A stretch of 42,683 nucleotides of DNA from Luteolibacter sp. (lineage in GTDB: Bacteria; Verrucomicrobiota; Verrucomicrobiia; Verrucomicrobiales; Akkermansiaceae): contig JAUYNL010000080.1 of assembly GCA_030696085.1 (NCBI GenBank), positions 1 through 42,683 on the forward strand. The letters run 5' to 3'. Numbering within the stretch: the stretch's first letter is position 1; each line of letters opens with the position of its first letter. Position numbers and translations under genes: made by a program. The notes under the pieces are model-generated. The model was not told the origin of the DNA, did not search any database, and saw only the letters and a list, made by a program, of their open reading frames with translations. Shown one piece after another: positions 37,118-42,683 of the stretch.

Positions 37118-38965
37118 ATGAGCGAAACGACCTCAGAAAAACACGTCTTCCAGGCCGAGATCCAGCAATTGCTCGATCTGGTGGTCCACTCACTCTACAC
37201 CGATAAGGAAATCTTCCTTCGCGAGCTGATCTCCAATGCCTCCGATGCGATGGAAAAACTCCGCCATGTGGAGGCCACCGAGAAAAACATCCATCAGCCG
37301 ACGCTGCCGCTGGAAATCCATATCACCACGGATGAGGAGGCCAAGACCCTCACCATCTCCGACCACGGCATCGGCATGTCGCACGACGAACTCGTGAAAA
37401 ACCTCGGCACCATCGCCCACTCCGGTACCAAGGCATTTCTCAAGACCGTCAAGGAAGGCGGCGCGGCACCCGGCAGCATGATCGGGCAGTTCGGCGTCGG
37501 CTTCTATTCCGCCTTCATGGTGGCGGACAAGGTGGGCGTCTATTCCCGTTCCTGGCACGCGGATTCCCCGGAGTTGTTATGGGTTAGTGATGGCAGAAGC
37601 GGCTACGAAATCGAGGAAGCCAGCGGAATTGACCGCGGTTCGAAACTGGTGCTCCACCTCAAGGAGGACGCCGCCGAATACGCCACCGAATCCCGCGTCA
37701 GGCACCTCATCGAAACTTATAGCAACTTCGTCGGCTTCCCGATCCTGCTCAACGGCACGCGTGTCAACGAGGTGGAGGCGCTCTGGCTCAAGAACAAATC
37801 CGAGATCGGCGACGAGCAATACAAGGCTTTCTATCAGTTCGCCTGCAAGGCATGGGACGAGCCCGCCTACCGCCTGCACTTCAGCGCCGATGCGCCGATC
37901 ACCATCAACTCGCTGGTCTTCGCCCCTTCCGAAAACCCGGAGCGCATGGGCTTCTCCAAGGCCGAGCCCGCGGTGGCGCTTTATTCCCGCAAGGTGCTCA
38001 TCGATCCCTCTCCCAAGGACCTGCTGCCGGATTGGATGCGCTTCATGAAGGGTGTGGTGGACAGTGCGGATATCCCGCTCAACATCTCCCGCGAGACGAT
38101 GCAGGACAGCGCGCTCATCCGCAAGCTGGGCAGCGTGATCAGCAAGCGCGTGATCCGCATGTTTGAAAAGGAGGCCGAGGCCGATCCCGAAAAATACCGC
38201 GGCTTCTATCGGAAGTTCGACCGTTATTTCAAGGAAGGCGTCGCCACGGATTATGCGAACCGCGAGTCGCTCGCGAAACTGCTGCGCTTCGAGTCCTCGC
38301 TCACCGATGCCGGCTCCGTCTGCGGCTTCACCGACTACGCCTCCCGCATGAAGGACGGCCAGGATGTCATCTATTATCTGGTGGGTGCCGGGCGCGAGCA
38401 GATCGAAAGCAGCCCCTATCTCGAAGCTTTCAAGGCCCGCGGGCTTGAAGTCATCTATTTCACCGACGCGGTGGATGAATATGTGGTCGAGGCGCTGGGC
38501 GCCTTTGATGGCAAAAAACTCGTTTCCATCCGCCACGGCGGCGTGGAGCTGGAGGATCACGCTGCGGAAGGTGAATCCCTGACGCCCGAGCAAACCATCT
38601 CGCTCTGCGAGTTCCTCAAGACGGAACTCGGCGACCGCGTCACCTCCGTTTCCAGCGGCAGGCGCCTCGTCGATCACCCGGTGATCGCCCTGGTCCCCGC
38701 AGATGGCATGAGCCCCCAGATGCGCCAGATGATGAAGGCCGTGGATGAGAATTTCAAGGATGAGGTGAAGGTGGAGCTGGAGATCAACCCGCGCCACCCG
38801 CTTGTTAGGAAGCTCGCCGAAGCGAAGGATGCCAACCCCGAGCTTGCGAAACTCGTGTCCCGCCAGTTGCTGGACAACGCCCTGATCTCCGCCGGTCTGC
38901 TGGAGGACGCCCGCGACACCATCAGCCGCATGAATACCCTGATGGAAAAGGCGATGGGGCATTGA
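37118..38965 (+). CDS. htpG: Molecular chaperone HtpG (bacterial Hsp90)
   Basis: 615 residues, a typical HtpG length. The N-terminal GHKL ATPase shows FLRELISNASDAMEKLR, DHGIGMSHDELVKNLGTIAHSGTKAFL and GQFGVGFYSAFMVADKV. The middle domain carries KGVVDSADIPLNISRE with the ATP-hydrolysis Arg. The C-terminal dimerisation domain ends DNALISAGLLEDARDTISRMNTLMEKAMGH. It binds and remodels non-native cytoplasmic proteins. The N-terminal EKHVFQAEIQQLLDLVVHSLYTDKEIFLREL is the family signature, which fixes the ATG start. It is preceded by a 617-base region with hairpins and followed by a short hairpin. Confidence 0.97.
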   Translation: MSETTSEKHVFQAEIQQLLDLVVHSLYTDKEIFLRELISNASDAMEKLRHVEATEKNIHQPTLPLEIHITTDEEAKTLTISDHGIGMSHDELVKNLGTIAHSGTKAFLKTVKEGGAAPGSMIGQFGVGFYSAFMVADKVGVYSRSWHADSPELLWVSDGRSGYEIEEASGIDRGSKLVLHLKEDAAEYATESRVRHLIETYSNFVGFPILLNGTRVNEVEALWLKNKSEIGDEQYKAFYQFACKAWDEPAYRLHFSADAPITINSLVFAPSENPERMGFSKAEPAVALYSRKVLIDPSPKDLLPDWMRFMKGVVDSADIPLNISRETMQDSALIRKLGSVISKRVIRMFEKEAEADPEKYRGFYRKFDRYFKEGVATDYANRESLAKLLRFESSLTDAGSVCGFTDYASRMKDGQDVIYYLVGAGREQIESSPYLEAFKARGLEVIYFTDAVDEYVVEALGAFDGKKLVSIRHGGVELEDHAAEGESLTPEQTISLCEFLKTELGDRVTSVSSGRRLVDHPVIALVPADGMSPQMRQMMKAVDENFKDEVKVELEINPRHPLVRKLAEAKDANPELAKLVSRQLLDNALISAGLLEDARDTISRMNTLMEKAMGH

Positions 38966-38980
38966 TGCCCGTCCCCTGCG

Positions 38981-38997
38981 GCGTCCTTTCAGGACGC
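38981..38997. terminator. Short hairpin after htpG
   Basis: GCGTCCT-ttc-AGGACGC is a perfect 7-bp stem with a 3-base loop, 16 bases after the htpG stop. It lacks a T-tract (GATTCATTC follows), so may only protect the 3' end or act in Rho-dependent or bidirectional ending. Confidence 0.4.
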
Positions 38998-39075
38998 GAT
39001 TCATTCATAGGTGTCATAAACGGCAAACCATGACGCCGTCGCTGAATAATGCGCCGGCCAAGAAAACAGGTTGAG

Positions 39076-39108
39076 GTAGGAAAAATGTGATTCTTGGTAC
39101 TCCTACCC
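39076..39108. repeat. Inverted repeat GGTAGGA/TCCTACC upstream of the RHS gene
   Basis: Perfect 7-bp arms at 39076-39082 and 39102-39108, 19 bases apart, in the 277-base region between htpG and the RHS gene. It may be an operator. The rest of this region is AT-richer than average, with no gene seen and no clear promoter beyond a weak TTGTCA near 39205. Confidence 0.35.
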
Positions 39109-39242
39109 CATTCACAAGTGACGGTTTCGTTACATTCGAGACTTGCTTTCAACAAGCAGCGGGCATGCCGAACAGTTCCGGGTTTGATCCATAAAAAATA
39201 TGCTTGTCAGACGGGCACGGTTGTTAGTATGCGTATTTTGTC

Positions 39243-39959
<717 letters not shown>

Positions 39960-42541
39960 AACCGCTCGCTTCCTCTACCAACCCGTTTCCGGCGTGCTCT
40001 GGAAGGCCGGCACCGGTGACACCGACGCCCCCTATGGAATCGAGATATTCAAAACCAAATTCGTCGATCCCGTCAAAAACGGCACTCTCGCCGAAGAATT
40101 CGCCTCCAAACAAAATCCCGTGAACCATTGGTTGGTCGAGGACCAACTCGGATCCTACAGCTATGGCTTCAAAGAGGATGGGCGGGAGAAGGATAAGAAA
40201 AAGCTCAACCCGGCCGACGTCACCGTCACCTACCGTTCCGGCCTCGTTGAGAAGTCGGACTACGCCGCCAACCGGGGCGTGGTGACCAACACCCACGATG
40301 GCGTGGAGCGCAAGACCTACTACTACCGGGCACCCGCCCAGCGATATGATGGGAAACTCCGCCGCATCGAGGAAAACGGCAGGACGGTGGTGGAATACCG
40401 CTATGACCGGAAAACCGGCCTGCTCAGCGAAACGATCAATGCCGCAGGCGTGAGCACGTTTTACGATTACGATCCCGATTTCAAACCGAAAACGGGCGAT
40501 GAATGGGATCCGAAGCCGCTCCGTGTCCGGCGCGGCACCCGCCGCAAATCCGAGATCATCGCGGAGTATCGTTATCACAAGGATGGCAAGGTGGCCGCCG
40601 TCAAGGACGGTCAGGGAAACGTCACCCTATACAGCTACACCCCGCGCGGCGAGATCGCCTCAGTCACCAATCCGGCGGGAGAAAAGGTGGAATACACCTT
40701 CGACAAGTTCGGCCGCCATGCCTCGGTGTCCTCGGCTGGCCGCACCGATAAAGCGGAATACGACGAAAACGGCAGACTCGCCATGCGGCTCGCCCCGGAT
40801 GGCACCAAAACCGAGATCCTTTACGATGCCAACGGCCATCAATCCCAGGTCAAGCGCAACGGCAGGATCGTAAAAGAGTTCCTCCGCGATGAGTTTCAGC
40901 GTGTTATCGGGGAAAAGGATTCCCTCATGCGTGTCTCGCGTCTTGAGCGGGACCTGCGCGGCAATCTCACCGCCCAAATCGCTCCGAATGGCTCCATCAC
41001 CCGCTACGAATACGACGAGTCAAACCGCCGCACCGCCCAGATCGATGGCAATGGAAACCGCATCGCCTTCCAATACGATTCCGCAGGCAGACTCATCCGA
41101 CAGACCAACGCCCTCGGCAATTTCCAGACCTGGAAATACGATCCCAAAACCGGAAAACTCCTCGAGCGTGCCAATGGCGTGCAACACATCCGCCATTCCT
41201 ATTCTACGGATGGCCGCCTCATCTCCAGCGATTACGGCGGTGGCCAGAAACTCACCTACACCCACGATAAGGAGGGCCGCCCACTCACCGCCACCGGGCC
41301 GGACAGCTCCTTTGAATTCTCCTTCGATGCCGCAGGCCGGCCGCTTGCCACCCGCGCCGCCTCAGGCAGCGAGGACTACCTGCTCGCCTACCGCCACAAC
41401 CTCCGCGGCCAGCGCAGCGGACTGCTCATTTCAAAACGCACAAAACCTGGCGATGCCCCCGACTGCTACCAGGCCATCCAACAGACCGAACAACTCTTCG
41501 ATCCCGCAGGACGCCTTTCCGCCATCCTCACCAATGGCATGCCGGCCATCTCCTATCAATATGACTTCGCCGGCCGCCCTAACCGGAAAACCTACGGCAC
41601 CCCGGCTCACGGCAGACCCGCCCTCACCGTGGACATCGGCTACGATTCCGCCGGTCACCTCGGTCGAATGTCCTTCCAGGGCGGCCGCCTCACCTCTCCG
41701 CTGGAACTCATCTACGAATGGGACGATGCCGATCAACTCACCCGCCGCACCTGGAACGGCCGCACCCTCCGCTACGAATACGATCCCAGCGGACAGTTCC
41801 TCAAGGTCATCGACGATTCCGACCAAGCCGTGCTCGAAGCCTACACCTACGATTCCGCCGGCAACATGCTCACGAAACTACTCCACGGCCAGCTCAGCGC
41901 CATGACCTACAATGCCGCCAACCAGCTCGTGAAATCCTACGACCTCGGTCCCGCCACAGCAGAGTCCGCGGCCGGCATTTCCACATCTCCCGCAGCGCTC
42001 GAAGGCGCCGCAAAATCCTCCCTCGCCTACCACTATGACAGTGCCGGGCGCATGACCGGCAGCGGCCCCCAGCCCACCAAAACCTACGGCTGGCTCGATA
42101 AACTCATCCGCGCCACCCTGCCCGACGGCTCCACCGCCACCCACACCTACTGGCCCGACGGCCAACTCGCCGCCATCTCTTCATCTTCCCCCTCCGACTC
42201 CTTCCTCTGGGACGGCCTCGCCCTCATCAAGCGCAACGACACCATCTACCTCATCGAGTCCCACCCCAGCGGCGGCATCCCCATCGCCTCACACCCTGTG
42301 GGAAAACCGCAGGAAATCACCTTCCATCTCAACGACCTTCTCGGCACCACCCTCGCCACCGCCGGCCCCGCAGGTGTGAACTTCGCCAGCCTCACATCCT
42401 TCGGCCAGCCCCTCAGAGCCAGCACCACCGCTGCGGACTCCGGCAGCCAGGCCACCCCCTCCGCCCCGGCAAACCCGGTCCCAAGCACCAACCAACTCCC
42501 GCCGACCCGGCAATGACACTCAAGAAATTTAAACCGCCAAG

Positions 42542-42614
42542 ACGCCAAGCTCGCCAAGAATCATAAATCCGAACTACTTCGACAAAACCTCCTCTTCCTT
42601 GGCGCACTTGGCGT
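42542..42614. repeat. Imperfect inverted repeat of CGCCAAG units downstream of the RHS gene
   Basis: ACGCCAAGCTCGCCAAG (42542-42558) and CTTGGCGCACTTGGCGT (42598-42614) are inverted repeats matching 15 of 17, separated by 39 bases. Each arm is built of short CGCCAAG units, and another copy (CCGCCAAG) precedes the left arm. It could form a large hairpin after the RHS stop and act as a terminator or REP-like element. The remaining bases to the window end show no gene. Confidence 0.65.
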
Positions 42615-42683
42615 TTCACCATTCTTCCTCACCCATTCAAAATCCAACAACTTGTCCCGGCATAGCCGAAGGCGGCGACGGAT

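Noticed and set aside
37577-39004. 475-codon frame antisense to htpG
   Set aside because: htpG is unmistakable on the other strand; the antisense frame is open because of GC-rich codon structure and its His/Leu/Ala-rich product matches no family.

Overview
The window is about 60% GC and most likely comes from the chromosome of a Verrucomicrobiota bacterium (Verrucomicrobiae, Luteolibacter/Haloferula-like). That placement rests on gene content: a Verru_Chthon cassette A-type pseudopilin-like giant, a PEP-CTERM protein, an ABCG transporter fused to TerB- and FHA-like domains, an RHS wall-type protein and secreted sugar-processing enzymes. No 16S gene is present to confirm it. I see no CRISPR array, rRNA, insertion sequence or prophage. 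Shine-Dalgarno sequences are weak or absent before most genes, so several starts are chosen by protein family rather than by ribosome binding site.

Layout. 1-2362 (+): the tail of an unknown gene, a membrane protein with a HELTH metalloprotease-like motif, and a cysteine desulfurase. 2375-8600 (-): tRNA-Ser(GGA), a CcoI/FixI-like copper P-type ATPase with a palindromic site upstream, a PocR-AraC regulator, and a membrane Ser/Thr kinase with HEAT-like repeats. 8711-16893: mostly housekeeping. It holds an RsmA-Nudix fusion, an M20 amidohydrolase and an SDR, then scpB-pheA-gltA (-), then a DksA-like/rpmG/rpsR operon (+) whose three products have all lost zinc-ligand cysteines, ended by an intrinsic terminator. 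17005-25452: tsaE and a tiny lipoprotein, then a minus-strand run of secreted or envelope genes (GH29 fucosidase, a secreted unknown, the Verru_Chthon A-like giant, a Tat-exported Gfo/Idh/MocA oxidoreductase). 25647-30237: a CbpA-like J-protein, an orphan EboE-like protein, a DUF167 protein, an EEP-fold lipoprotein behind tatA, and a PEP-CTERM protein. 30397-38965: the TerB/FHA/ABCG transporter, FtsH with a duplicated periplasmic domain and a terminator-like hairpin in its leader, a 617-base gap with two matched hairpins, and htpG. 39243-42516: an RHS-repeat surface protein split by a frameshift at a C8 tract, with a heptanucleotide microsatellite in its signal-peptide region.

The best leads for something undescribed are: the RHS gene with two independent slippage-prone tracts; the DksA-like/L33/S18 operon as a possible zinc-sparing module; FtsH with tandem periplasmic domains behind an attenuator-like hairpin; and a GTTAG/CTAAC word that recurs through coding sequence in otherwise unfavoured codons.
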